Assembly (NCBI RefSeq): GCF_016126015.1
Contig: NZ_JAEFDB010000008.1
Span: forward strand, 1-64,000
Length of the DNA stretch: 64,000 nt
Source: Capnocytophaga periodontitidis
GTDB taxonomy: Bacteria > Bacteroidota > Bacteroidia > Flavobacteriales > Flavobacteriaceae
Reading direction: 5' to 3'
A program made the position numbers and the translations under genes. A model generated the notes under the pieces. That model was not told the origin of the DNA. It saw only the letters and a program-made list of their open reading frames with translations, and ran no database searches. Below, piece after piece: positions 16,202 to 24,340 of this stretch. Position 1 is the first letter of the stretch; each line of letters opens with the position of its first letter.

Positions 16202-17767
16202 ATGGCAGGTGGAAAATTAAGCAATAGACAGAAGATGATTAACCTGATGTATCTTGTCTTCCTCGCAATGATCGCACTCAATATGGGAAAACAAGTACTA
16301 GATGCTTTCGGGTTAGTAAATCAAAAATTTGAAGTATCAAATAAACGCGATACTCAGGGAATTAGCTCAGCGATGGAACAACTAGCGCTCAAAGCAAGCG
16401 AAAGTCCCGCTCAGTTTGCCCAAATCAACGAGCAATCTAAGCAAATCAAATCCATTTCCGACGAATTGTTCAACTATGTACAAGGTCTTAAAGATGGTCT
16501 TGAAAAAGAAATCGGGCAAAGTGATAAAAAGGTAAACGAAAAAGATTACCAAGCAATGGATAAATCTGATTATACTGATCACTTATTCTTTGCCGAAGGC
16601 GCTACCGAAGGTAAAAAATTCGTAGAAAACATCAAAAACTATCGCGAAGCCCTATTAAAAGTGTTAGGTGATAACCCAGCTTATGCTGATATCGCAAAAA
16701 AAGTTAAAGATAACTTTAATACCGATGCAGTAAAAGATAGAGATGGTAACACCGTCAAATGGTTGAACTTCAACTTCGAAGGTTTCCCTTACATCGCTAC
16801 TTTAGCAAAATTCTCTATGATGCAATCTGATATCTTATCAGTACAACAAGAGTTCGTTTCTAAAGCGTTGGAAGGTCAATTGAAAACTCAAGTATCAATG
16901 ACTAACTATACTACTTTGCTCGAGCAAGGTAAAGGTGCTTTCTATCAAGGTGAAAAATTCGACGGTGCTATCGTTTTAGGTAGAAAAGATCCTACTACCC
17001 GCCCTAACTCCGTAGAACTTTCATTAGACGGTAGAAAATTAGGACCAAGTGATTATACTATCGAAGATGGTCGTGTGAAATTGAATGTAGGTGCAGGTAA
17101 TGCCGGTGAACACAAAATTACTGGTAACCTCTACTTCGATGAAGATGGCAAACGTATCGCAGTGCCTGTAGCACAATCATTCTCTACCATCCCTAGACCT
17201 AACTCAGCAGTTATCTCTGCCGATAAGATGAACGTAGTATACCGCGGTGTTGATAACCCTATCACTATCTCTATGCCTGGTGTGCCTAACAACAAAATTT
17301 CTGCTTCAGCTCCTGGTCTTTCAAGATCTGGTAGTGCTTGGGTAATGCGTCCTGGTCAAGGTAAAGAAGTAACCATTTCTGTAAGTGGTGAAATCGACGG
17401 TCAACGCTTTAGCTCTTCTAAATTGTTCCGTATCAAAAATATCCCACGTGCCTCTGGTAGTATGGGCGGTATGATAGGAGACGCTAAATTGCCTAAACAA
17501 AACGTTGGTGTATTACCTGTAATGGCCGTACTTGAAGACTTCGATTTCGACTTGAAACTCCAAGTAAATGAGTTCAAAGTGTTTATTCCTGGTCAACCAA
17601 GTATCATCGTAAAAGGTGGTAAATTTAATGAACAAGCTCGCGCAGCCGTATCAAGAGCTAAACGCGGTGATAAGATACAAGTGTTTGACATCAAAGCTAG
17701 TATCGTTGGTAACTCAAGCTTGAAATTACCTCCAGTATCACCTATCATTATTGAAATAACAAACTAA
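16202..17767 (+). CDS. gldM: T9SS motor protein GldM
   Basis: A 521-residue protein with one N-terminal transmembrane helix (MINLMYLVFLAMIALNMG, about residues 12-30) and a long periplasmic part made of a helical domain followed by beta-sandwich domains (RPNSVELSLDGRKLGPSDYTI; RPNSAVISADKMNVVYRGVDNP). It joins the GldL motor at the inner membrane to the GldK/GldN ring at the outer membrane. Length and start (MAGGKLSNRQKMINLMYLVF) are those of the family. Confidence 0.95.
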   Translation: MAGGKLSNRQKMINLMYLVFLAMIALNMGKQVLDAFGLVNQKFEVSNKRDTQGISSAMEQLALKASESPAQFAQINEQSKQIKSISDELFNYVQGLKDGLEKEIGQSDKKVNEKDYQAMDKSDYTDHLFFAEGATEGKKFVENIKNYREALLKVLGDNPAYADIAKKVKDNFNTDAVKDRDGNTVKWLNFNFEGFPYIATLAKFSMMQSDILSVQQEFVSKALEGQLKTQVSMTNYTTLLEQGKGAFYQGEKFDGAIVLGRKDPTTRPNSVELSLDGRKLGPSDYTIEDGRVKLNVGAGNAGEHKITGNLYFDEDGKRIAVPVAQSFSTIPRPNSAVISADKMNVVYRGVDNPITISMPGVPNNKISASAPGLSRSGSAWVMRPGQGKEVTISVSGEIDGQRFSSSKLFRIKNIPRASGSMGGMIGDAKLPKQNVGVLPVMAVLEDFDFDLKLQVNEFKVFIPGQPSIIVKGGKFNEQARAAVSRAKRGDKIQVFDIKASIVGNSSLKLPPVSPIIIEITN

Positions 17768-17777
17768 CAGAATTTTT

Positions 17778-18680
17778 ATGTTACAATTGAAGAAGATTAT
17801 AGTACTATTGATCATAGTATTTGCTTTTCAGATCTCCTCTGCTCAGGTAAATATACTTAATGCCAAAGTAGCTAGTGAAATAGGAGTAAAAACTGAAGCT
17901 CAAATACAAGCGGATAACGATAAGCCTCTCCCTTATGGGTATGTTGACGACCGCGACATCCTTTGGTCTGTAGAAGTTTGGGAAGTAATCGACCTCAACG
18001 AGCGCGCTAACTTTCCTCTCCTTTTCCCTACCGACACCTTGGAAGTAGATGCTTACCGTCGTTCCCTATACGATGTACTATTGAAAAATATCAAAAATGG
18101 TAAAATCAAGGATTTGTACGTAGATTCTTATTTTACTCAAACAAAAACCGCTGAGTCTATTCAGGCTTCTCTTTCTAAAATCGATACCTTAGACGAAGGT
18201 TACAACTTGCTCAACGCAGGTGAAGCCCTCCCCGATGAGTACATCACTCGTAGAAACTTAGAATCCGCCGATATCGCTCAGTATCATATCAGAGGTATCT
18301 GGTATTTCGACAAACGTCAAGGAGAACTCAAATATCGTTTGCTCGCCTTAGCTCCTGTAGCTCCCGATGTAAACTTTATCGATTCCGATGACTCTACAAT
18401 GTCGGCTTTAGTACCTTTATTCTGGGTATTCTATCCTCAAGTGCGCGACATTTTGCACGAAGCTAAAACTTTCAACCGTAAGAACGACGCTCGCCCAATG
18501 TCTTTCGACCACTTGCTCAACGCTCGTATGTTTAGCTCGGTAATCTACCAAGAAGCTAACGTTTACGGCGATAGAAAAATCAAGGATTATATACCCGATA
18601 ATGCTCTCTTACAACTCTTAGAAGCTGATAAAATCAAAGAAAAGATTCGCGACAGAGAGCAGGATATGTGGACGAACTAA
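17778..18680 (+). CDS. gldN: T9SS periplasmic ring protein GldN
   Basis: A 300-residue secreted protein with a signal peptide (MLQLKKIIVLLIIVFAFQISSAQ). Family markers include YGYVDDRDILWSVEVWEVIDLNERANFPLLFP, IRGIWYFDKRQGELKYRLLALAPVA and LFWVFYP. It binds GldK in the ring of the type IX secretion machine. Ten nt after gldM, last gene of the operon, followed by a strong terminator at 18719-18754. Confidence 0.95.
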   Translation: MLQLKKIIVLLIIVFAFQISSAQVNILNAKVASEIGVKTEAQIQADNDKPLPYGYVDDRDILWSVEVWEVIDLNERANFPLLFPTDTLEVDAYRRSLYDVLLKNIKNGKIKDLYVDSYFTQTKTAESIQASLSKIDTLDEGYNLLNAGEALPDEYITRRNLESADIAQYHIRGIWYFDKRQGELKYRLLALAPVAPDVNFIDSDDSTMSALVPLFWVFYPQVRDILHEAKTFNRKNDARPMSFDHLLNARMFSSVIYQEANVYGDRKIKDYIPDNALLQLLEADKIKEKIRDREQDMWTN

Positions 18681-18718
18681 TTTTAAATTCACAGTTAGAG
18701 TATTTTTACAACAATTTT

Positions 18719-18754
18719 AGAAAAGCATTGCTCTCCCAAGAGCAGTGCTTTTCT
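18719..18754 (+). terminator. Terminator of gldKLMN
   Basis: AGAAAAGCATTGCTCT-CCCA-AGAGCAGTGCTTTTCT: a 16-bp stem with one T-G pair and a 4-nt loop, 38 nt after the gldN stop. Confidence 0.85.
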
Positions 18755-18780
18755 AATTTGCATTCCAAAACAACAAAAAG

Positions 18781-19107
18781 ATGAACATCAAAAATGCACA
18801 ATTAGAAGTAGATAATTGGATTAAAGAACACGGAGTGAGATATTTCAACGAGCTTACCAATATGGCTCAACTCACTGAAGAAGTAGGTGAAGTAGCCCGT
18901 ATCATTGCTCGTCGTTATGGAGAACAGTCCGAAAAAGAAAGCGATAAACAAAAAGATTTAGGTGAAGAACTCGCCGATGTAGTGTTTGTAGTACTTTGTT
19001 TGGCTAACCAAACCGGCATCGATTTGCAAGACGCTTTTGATAAAAAAATGCTCCGCAAAACCGAGCGTGATCACGATCGCCATCACAACAACGAAAAACT
19101 TAAATAA
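18781..19107 (+). CDS. MazG-like nucleotide pyrophosphohydrolase
   Basis: A 108-residue all-alpha NTP-PPase domain of the MazG/dUTPase-like group, which hydrolyses (d)NTPs to monophosphates in the cytoplasm. The metal-binding pattern is seen: LTEEVGEVAR (ExxE) around residues 32-41 and GEELADVVFVV (ExxD) around residues 61-71. The single-domain length fits small MazG proteins. It lies alone between the gldN terminator and the shared terminator with convergent recA. Confidence 0.9.
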   Translation: MNIKNAQLEVDNWIKEHGVRYFNELTNMAQLTEEVGEVARIIARRYGEQSEKESDKQKDLGEELADVVFVVLCLANQTGIDLQDAFDKKMLRKTERDHDRHHNNEKLK

Positions 19108-19108
19108 A

Positions 19109-19142
19109 CAAAAACTCAGGGTGTTGAGCCCTGAGTTTTTTT
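19109..19142. terminator. Shared terminator between mazG-like gene and recA
   Basis: AAAACTCAGGG-loop-CCCTGAGTTTTTTT; T-runs on both strands, placed between the two convergent stop codons, so it can end both transcripts. Confidence 0.9.
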
Positions 19143-19146
19143 ATAG

Positions 19147-20322
19147 CTATTCGTCGTCTTCTTCTAAAAGTTCATCGTCGTCAAATACTTCTTCCTCTTC
19201 TTCAATATCTTCAGCTAAATCCTTTTTGCCTTTGGCAGCAGCGCCTTTTTTGCCCTTTTTAGGTTTAGCAAATGGGTCTCCACCAGCTTTCAACCACTCT
19301 CTTACTTTCTTTTCTATTTCCTCTACTAATTCAGGGTTGTCACGCAACAAGCTGAGGGTTGCATCACGACCTTGAGCGAGTTTGCTATCACCATAGCTAA
19401 ACCAAGCACCGCTTTTGCCTATAATATCGGAAGCAACACCTATTTCTAATAGCTCACTTTCTTTTGAAATACCTTCCCCGAACATAATGTCAAAATAAGC
19501 CATTCTAAACGGAGGTGCAACTTTGTTTTTCACTACCTTCACTTTGGTTTTATTACCTATAATATTGCCATCGCCGTCTTTGATAGCAGCACTACCTTGT
19601 GCACCGCCATCTTTGCGTATTTCAAGACGTACTGATGAGTAGAATTTCAAAGCGTTACCCCCTGTAGTAGTTTCGGTAGGACCACCGTACATTCCTCCAC
19701 CTAATTTATCGCGCAATTGGTTGATAAAAATTACTATACATTTAGCTTTGCTAATGCTACCCGTAATTTTCCGGAGTGCTTGCGACATTAGTCGTGCGTG
19801 AACCCCCATTTTAGAGTCGCCCATATCGCCATCAATTTCGGCTTTAGGGGTAAGTGCCGCTACCGAGTCGATGATTACAAGGTCTACAGCGTTAGAGCGG
19901 ATAAGGGCATCGGCTACTTCAAGGGCTTGTTCACCGCTATCGGGTTGAGAAACGAGCAAATCTTCGGTATTTACCCCTACGTTTTTGGCGTATACAGGAT
20001 CAAAAGCGTGTTCCGCATCGATGAATGCCGCTGTACCGCCAGCTTTTTGTACTTCGGCGATAGCGTGAAGGGTGAGCGTTGTTTTACCTGATGATTCAGG
20101 TCCGTAGATTTCTATCACGCGACCTTTAGGGTATCCGCCTACTCCCAAAGCAGCATCTAAGGCGATAGAGCCTGATGAGTAGACCTCTACATCTTCTATA
20201 GGGTTGTCGCCCAAAGCGCGCACAATACCCTTGCCATAAGTCTTGTCTAACTTAGCAAGTGTGAGCTTAAGGGCTTCTTTTTTCTGATCTTGAAGCGAAA
20301 GTTCTTTATCGTTTTTTGCCAT
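19147..20322 (-). CDS. recA: Recombinase RecA
   Basis: A 391-residue DNA strand-exchange protein and SOS co-protease. Walker [11 protein letters not shown] and [57 protein letters not shown] (loop 1 to loop 2) and the C-terminal domain are all present. The C-terminus has a Lys-rich patch followed by a very acidic tail ([22 protein letters not shown]), longer than in Escherichia coli. A consensus promoter is at 20359-20389 and no LexA-like box was evident. Confidence 0.98.
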   Translation of the reverse strand: MAKNDKELSLQDQKKEALKLTLAKLDKTYGKGIVRALGDNPIEDVEVYSSGSIALDAALGVGGYPKGRVIEIYGPESSGKTTLTLHAIAEVQKAGGTAAFIDAEHAFDPVYAKNVGVNTEDLLVSQPDSGEQALEVADALIRSNAVDLVIIDSVAALTPKAEIDGDMGDSKMGVHARLMSQALRKITGSISKAKCIVIFINQLRDKLGGGMYGGPTETTTGGNALKFYSSVRLEIRKDGGAQGSAAIKDGDGNIIGNKTKVKVVKNKVAPPFRMAYFDIMFGEGISKESELLEIGVASDIIGKSGAWFSYGDSKLAQGRDATLSLLRDNPELVEEIEKKVREWLKAGGDPFAKPKKGKKGAAAKGKKDLAEDIEEEEEVFDDDELLEEDDE

Positions 20323-20358
20323 TGATTGGATTTTTTATTGTTTAGATGTTTATAAGTG

Positions 20359-20389
20359 CAAATGTACAAATATTTTATGAATTAACAAA
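20359..20389 (-). promoter_or_regulatory. Promoter of recA
   Basis: On the minus strand TTTG (20389-20386) and TACATTTG (20366-20359) are 19 nt apart; predicted start near 20353 and a ~30-nt leader. Confidence 0.75.
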
Positions 20390-20453
20390 ATTAGGAAGTT
20401 TCAGTGTTTTTTTATACATTTGTCCGAAAATGTGTAACATTCTATTTAACGAA

Positions 20454-21143
20454 ATGAAAAAACGCGTATTATACATATTCCTATTGTTGAGTCTGATATG
20501 CGAGGCACAAGATTCCAATATGAAGTATTTTAATGAAGAACAGTTCAACGACTGGGAAAAAGCAGGAGATTTCTCTAAAGAAGAAAGACGTCTAAAAAAA
20601 GGAGATAAAAAAGTGTACATATTAAAATATAAAGACATTTTAAATATAAACATTTCTTCCATAAATAATGCCTTTACTGAAAGATATGCTTACTCTCCCA
20701 AAACTAAAGTTTGCATTACTTACATAAAAGAATTTAAAAGTACTATGTTAGTTTTAAAAAAATATGACGAACAAGGCAACTTAATTAAAGAAGAAAACTA
20801 TGAGAAGATGTATAAAATATCTATCGAAAAACTTATTGAAATAGCTAAAGAAAAATTATCTATAGATATAAACCCACCACAGTATCGAATATTTGTAAGC
20901 AGATATGATTATGACGAAAATAGAATCCCCGTTTACATTATAACGATTCCTAGTTTCTATGCTTGGTTTAGTAGAACCATAAGTATAGATGCCAACACAG
21001 GAGAGATTCTATTTGATAAAGAAATAGGAGGTGGCAATGTATGTATAACAGAGGGTAACGATGAAGATCATTATATCAATGAGTATTACCCTCTAAAAAA
21101 GAAAAAGAGGAATTATAAACTAAAAAACACTAAAAAGAAATGA
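20454..21143 (+). CDS. Secreted protein of unknown function (paralogue of the 56251 gene)
   Basis: A 229-residue protein starting MKKRVLYIFLLLSLICEAQ (signal peptide). The reading frame is open to 20346 upstream, but a TACATTTG -7 box at 20415-20422 puts the transcription start after that, so the ATG at 20454 is chosen. The body has a YLQKGDDK/LKKGDKK segment, a 'YKISIEKLIEIAKEKL' helix and a 'ISIDANTGEILFDKEI' strand, all shared in order with the protein at 56251-56901. It ends in a Lys-rich tail (KKKKRNYKLKNTKKK). Function unknown. The stop overlaps the next start (ATGA). Confidence 0.75.
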   Translation: MKKRVLYIFLLLSLICEAQDSNMKYFNEEQFNDWEKAGDFSKEERRLKKGDKKVYILKYKDILNINISSINNAFTERYAYSPKTKVCITYIKEFKSTMLVLKKYDEQGNLIKEENYEKMYKISIEKLIEIAKEKLSIDINPPQYRIFVSRYDYDENRIPVYIITIPSFYAWFSRTISIDANTGEILFDKEIGGGNVCITEGNDEDHYINEYYPLKKKKRNYKLKNTKKK

Positions 21144-21604
21144 AAATCATATTTTTGTCATTCTTTATGTTTGTCGGTTTTTTGCAAGCACAAACTGTTG
21201 TAGAGAATTTTACGCAAAAAACGCCTTTAGTAGTTTTACCTGATATTTTAGTGAAAAGAGATACCATATTTTATTCTAATAACAATCTTAATAAAAATGA
21301 AAAGACTCTTTTTGAGCAGTTTTTTAGGGAATTCAAGGATAATATCAATATAAAATATTTTTATGATGAATTAAAAGAAGAAGTCTTATGTCGTTTTGTT
21401 TTACAAAAAGACAATACAACCTCCCGTATTTCATTTATTAAAGATTCTTCTGACAAAAGAATTCATTATGAGATTATTAGAATTATCTCAAGAATGAAAT
21501 TGCATAACCTATATGATAAAAGAACTGAAATTTATTTGAGGATTGTTCTAAATTTGGAAGAAAAATCTAATGAACACACACCCTCTTTTAGAATAATTGA
21601 ATAA
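21140..21604 (+). CDS. Small secreted protein with TonB-C-terminal-like pattern
   Basis: A 154-residue protein with signal peptide (MKIIFLSFFMFVGFLQAQ). After the signal comes PLVVLPDILVKRDTI, which matches the 'IMVLPDLLVKGEV' start of the two genes downstream, so it is a distant member of the same set. The pattern 'CRFVLQKDNTTSRISFI' followed by a helix and a strand is like the C-terminal domain of energy-transducing TonB, but without an N-terminal membrane anchor. Overlaps the previous gene by 4 nt (ATGA). Function unknown. Confidence 0.7.
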   Translation: MKIIFLSFFMFVGFLQAQTVVENFTQKTPLVVLPDILVKRDTIFYSNNNLNKNEKTLFEQFFREFKDNINIKYFYDELKEEVLCRFVLQKDNTTSRISFIKDSSDKRIHYEIIRIISRMKLHNLYDKRTEIYLRIVLNLEEKSNEHTPSFRIIE

Positions 21605-21650
21605 CGCTTGATTTTCAGTAAATTGTAAATCACTTTTATATCTAAAACGT

Positions 21651-22172
21651 ATGAAAAAACTCCTATTCTTACTCTGTTTGTTTCCGCTCCTTATGCAAGC
21701 GCAAGAAAAGGAAGAGGCTATAATGGTCTTGCCTGATTTGCTCGTGAAAGGAGAAGTTATCAACGAACAACAAACAAACACCTTAATTATAAGCAACTAT
21801 CTTAATGGCTCTTTACTTTCTAAAGGAAGTAAAACACCTGCTGTTTTTTGTAAAGACCTCAATGAGTATAAAAAAAGTTTTGAATGGATTTTATATGATA
21901 TTACACACTTAAAGGGACACGTACAAGGTTGTTTTTTTGTAGAATTTGTCATTTCTAAAAAAGGGAAAATAACGATTAGTTATATAGAGGGATTTGATAA
22001 ATATACAATAAAAGAAAGTATAGAATTTATTTTTGATACGCTGTTGGAAAATATTTCTCCTGCACGTAATGAAAAAGGAGAGCCCATAGAAACAAAAGGT
22101 TTTTTATTAATACGTTTTGATGTGCAAACTTACTTACCTGAAGATTTTGAAGAGATAGTAATCTTGCCTTAA
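21651..22172 (+). CDS. Small secreted protein, first of a tandem pair
   Basis: A 173-residue protein with signal peptide (MKKLLFLLCLFPLLMQAQ). Motifs EEAIMVLPDLLVKGEV, GSLLSKGSKTPAVFCKD, HLKGHVQGCFFVEFVISKKGKITI and GFLLIRFDVQT are shared with the next gene at about four in five positions. The 'V.G..FV.FVI.K.G.I.......G......' pattern again recalls a TonB C-terminal-like fold. Probably periplasmic; function unknown. Confidence 0.75.
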   Translation: MKKLLFLLCLFPLLMQAQEKEEAIMVLPDLLVKGEVINEQQTNTLIISNYLNGSLLSKGSKTPAVFCKDLNEYKKSFEWILYDITHLKGHVQGCFFVEFVISKKGKITISYIEGFDKYTIKESIEFIFDTLLENISPARNEKGEPIETKGFLLIRFDVQTYLPEDFEEIVILP

Positions 22173-22208
22173 ATTTAATATTATAAACATTGTAGAACAA
22201 ATATTATT

Positions 22209-22721
22209 ATGAAAAAACTCCTATTTATACTCTGTTTGTTTCCGCTCCTTATGCAAGCACAAGATAAGGAAGAGGCTATAATGGTATTGCCCGATTTACT
22301 CGTGAAAGGAGAAGTTGTTAACGGACAACAAACAAACACCTTAATTGTAACGAACTATCTCAATGGCTCTTTACTTTCTAAAGGAAGCCCAACACCTGCT
22401 GTTTTCTGTAAAGATAGTGATGAGTACAAACACTATTTTAAAGACCTTTTATATTGTGTAGTTCATTTAAAAGGACACGTACAAGGTTGTTTTTTTGTAG
22501 ATTTTGTAATCAAAAAAAGGAAAATAGCTATTAGTTATATACAAGGATTTGATGAAGATGTTATAAAAGAAGAAATAGCCTCTATTTTTAAAAAAATTAA
22601 AATCATTTCACCTGCGCGTAAAGAAAAAGGGAAGGCTATAAAAACAAAAGGATTTTTGTTAATACGTTACGATGTACAAACTTCATCACCTGAAGATTTA
22701 TTCTATCAAAAAGGAATCTGA
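22209..22721 (+). CDS. Small secreted protein, second of a tandem pair
   Basis: A 170-residue protein, nearly identical at its N-terminus to the preceding one (MKKLLFILCLFPLLMQAQ), diverging mostly in the middle and at the C-terminus (SPEDLFYQKGI). A recent tandem duplication of about 550 bp explains the pair. The last codons differ from its twin and the stop is followed in the same frame by the fragment at 22743, which suggests that the end of this gene has been remodelled by a deletion. Confidence 0.75.
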   Translation: MKKLLFILCLFPLLMQAQDKEEAIMVLPDLLVKGEVVNGQQTNTLIVTNYLNGSLLSKGSPTPAVFCKDSDEYKHYFKDLLYCVVHLKGHVQGCFFVDFVIKKRKIAISYIQGFDEDVIKEEIASIFKKIKIISPARKEKGKAIKTKGFLLIRYDVQTSSPEDLFYQKGI

Positions 22722-22742
22722 AAAATTGCACTTGATAGAGGA

Positions 22743-23051
22743 ATGGGCGATAGAAGTTATGGAAAAGAATGTTTCAAGTTTACAGAGAATTTTTTACGAA
22801 TGATATTTCCTGCTACCGCGCAGGATACCGCGCAAGTCAAAGAATTGATTGAAATACTATCCAAAGAGATGGATAGACAAGAAATACAAGATATGTTAGG
22901 ACTTTCTCATAGGGAAAACTTTCGATTAAAATATTTAAAACCTGCATTGGAACAAGGATTTATAGAAATGACTATTCCCGAGAGACCTAGTAGTAAGTTA
23001 CAAAAATACCGACTAACCATCTTGGGTAAACAATTAAAAGATAAACAATAA
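22743..23051 (+). pseudogene. C-terminal remnant of an AlbA_2/Fic-like regulator
   Basis: A 102-residue reading frame. TAQVKELIEILSKEMDRQE, MLGLSHRENFRLKYLKPA and LEQGFIEMTIPERPSSKLQK form the winged-helix end of Bacteroidota ATP-binding (AlbA_2/HATPase) or Fic-type regulators, proteins of 350-500 residues. The preceding FKFTENFLRMIFPA looks like the strand just before it. No N-terminal part is present upstream, so this is probably a truncated, non-functional gene; a free-standing DNA-binding protein is the alternative. Confidence 0.6.
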
Positions 23052-23206
23052 AATATGATTTGTAGTCATTCTAAAAGTAGGAGGGTTGATTTGATCCCTA
23101 TTGGAGTAAATTTATGCTTTCAAATAGCGATAATTCTTACTTTTTTATTTATGGATAATTATTCTAATAGCCCTTTTTACAGATAATTTGCATTGGTTTG
23201 ATTTTC

Positions 23207-23425
23207 TAAAATCTTTATTATGAATATGAATCAAGAGTTGAAAAACAATAATCCCTGATTAACAGAATTTTATCGCTTTTGCATCGCATTTCCCCCTTTG
23301 GAGGAAGTCCGCGAGGGCTCACAGCTCGCTTTGTGGGAGATTAAAAATATTTTACATTACTTACGTTGAACTCACATTAATTTATAATATAAAACGTGTT
23401 TAAACTTTTTTGAGGAACTTACAAG
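23207..23425. repeat. Cluster of three repeat scars
   Basis: The gap 23052-23452 has no gene. It contains, in order, a ~107-nt dispersed repeat (23210-23316) whose inverted copy is at 56972-57078; a 47-nt segment (23329-23375) that is the complement of the start of the repeats at 38141 and 41708; and a 29-nt block (AAACGTGTTTAAACTTTTTT..., about 23392-23420) identical to the inverted right end of the IS at 26079-26760. The stretch 23052-23200 shows nothing I can name. Confidence 0.8.
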
Positions 23426-23452
23426 CTTCAGTAACAAAAATTGCATAAAACA

Positions 23453-24088
23453 ATGAAAAAAAGAATATTGATTATTCTATTTCTATATATCTCATTCTCT
23501 TTAAAGGCACAAGACTCTATACATTTAATAGATGTATTGCTTAATTTTTGCTCAGAAGCAACCAAAGAAGAGCCTGAAGGAGAAAAAATACTTTATATTT
23601 TTCAAAGTATACCTTCTGAAAAGATAAATTTTCTTCCTATAGAAAAGAAGAATAACTTAGCAGGATTCGCCAAAGAAAAAATAGTTTATGCTAATTTAAA
23701 AGGGGATGAATATGATGGTGAAGCATCACTAACTTTTTATAAAAAAGGAGATAAAAAAGTATATACATTAGATTTATCTATCCATAGTAGGTATAGTGTA
23801 ATAAAAGGGAAAGTCTGTTATGATAAGACTAAATACCTTATTTCCTTTCCTGAATTAACAGAAAAATTAGGAAATATTTTCTATGATTCTGTTTTTCAAG
23901 CTAAAGACACCAAAAAGAGTAACTATATTTATCAGAATCCGCAAACACATAAAAAAATGGTGTTTTCCATTCAATCTTATAATCCTCCCGAAGCAACGTA
24001 CAATATTATATATCGTATTGAAATAAAAGACATTTCTTTCTTTGATGAAGTCTTTTTGAAAAAAGATAAGTTTTATCTCAAAAATTGA
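23453..24088 (+). CDS. Secreted protein of unknown function
   Basis: A 211-residue protein with signal peptide (MKKRILIILFLYISFSLKAQ). An upstream TTG (23441) is in frame, but the ATG at 23453 begins the signal peptide. The body has 'FYKKGDKKVYTLDLSI', like the KKGDKKVYILKY segment of the 20454 protein, so a distant relation is possible. Otherwise no recognised domain. It is inside the segment bounded by inverted IS ends (23398-26760). Confidence 0.7.
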   Translation: MKKRILIILFLYISFSLKAQDSIHLIDVLLNFCSEATKEEPEGEKILYIFQSIPSEKINFLPIEKKNNLAGFAKEKIVYANLKGDEYDGEASLTFYKKGDKKVYTLDLSIHSRYSVIKGKVCYDKTKYLISFPELTEKLGNIFYDSVFQAKDTKKSNYIYQNPQTHKKMVFSIQSYNPPEATYNIIYRIEIKDISFFDEVFLKKDKFYLKN

Positions 24089-24138
24089 TATTTAAAAATT
24101 GCACTTACTACTGGAACTTACAGTAATTGATAAGGAAT

Positions 24139-24180
24139 GAGCGACACGCTCTTATTATAGTAGGCACGAGCTACAAGCTC
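24139..24180. repeat. Twin ACA-loop hairpins (REP-like)
   Basis: GAGCG-ACA-CGCTC (24139-24151) and GAGCT-ACA-AGCTC (24168-24180) lie 16 nt apart, each a 5-bp stem with the same 3-nt loop. The second overlaps and supplies the stop codon of the truncated PAAR-like gene. Paired small hairpins are the form of REP/BIME-type elements. Confidence 0.55.
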
Positions 24181-24323
24181 GCGCCAGCAGGGGGTTTATC
24201 TTCCTCAGTAGCCATAGCTTTACCCTCAATAGTTACAAAATCTTGACTTGTAACATTGAGTTTACTTTTTGCAGTACCTTGATTGCAAATGAGTTCTGCG
24301 GTATTAGTGATGATTTGTGGCAT
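24171..24323 (-). pseudogene. N-terminal fragment of a PAAR-like (DUF4280) protein
   Basis: A 50-residue frame, MPQIITNTAELICNQGTAKS..., followed by KLNVTSQDFVTIEGKAMATEED. The 'A.l.CnqGtapS.L.VtSqnf..i.gk..At..D' pattern is the N-terminus of DUF4280 PAAR-like spike proteins, normally 110-130 residues, which tip contractile injection systems or carry toxins. The frame turns into GASL and a stop exactly where the REP-like hairpin sequence begins, so the rest of the gene was replaced. It starts 17 nt after the MORN-type gene's stop, so they were one operon. Confidence 0.7.
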
Positions 24324-24340
24324 AATGATTAAGTTTTAAA

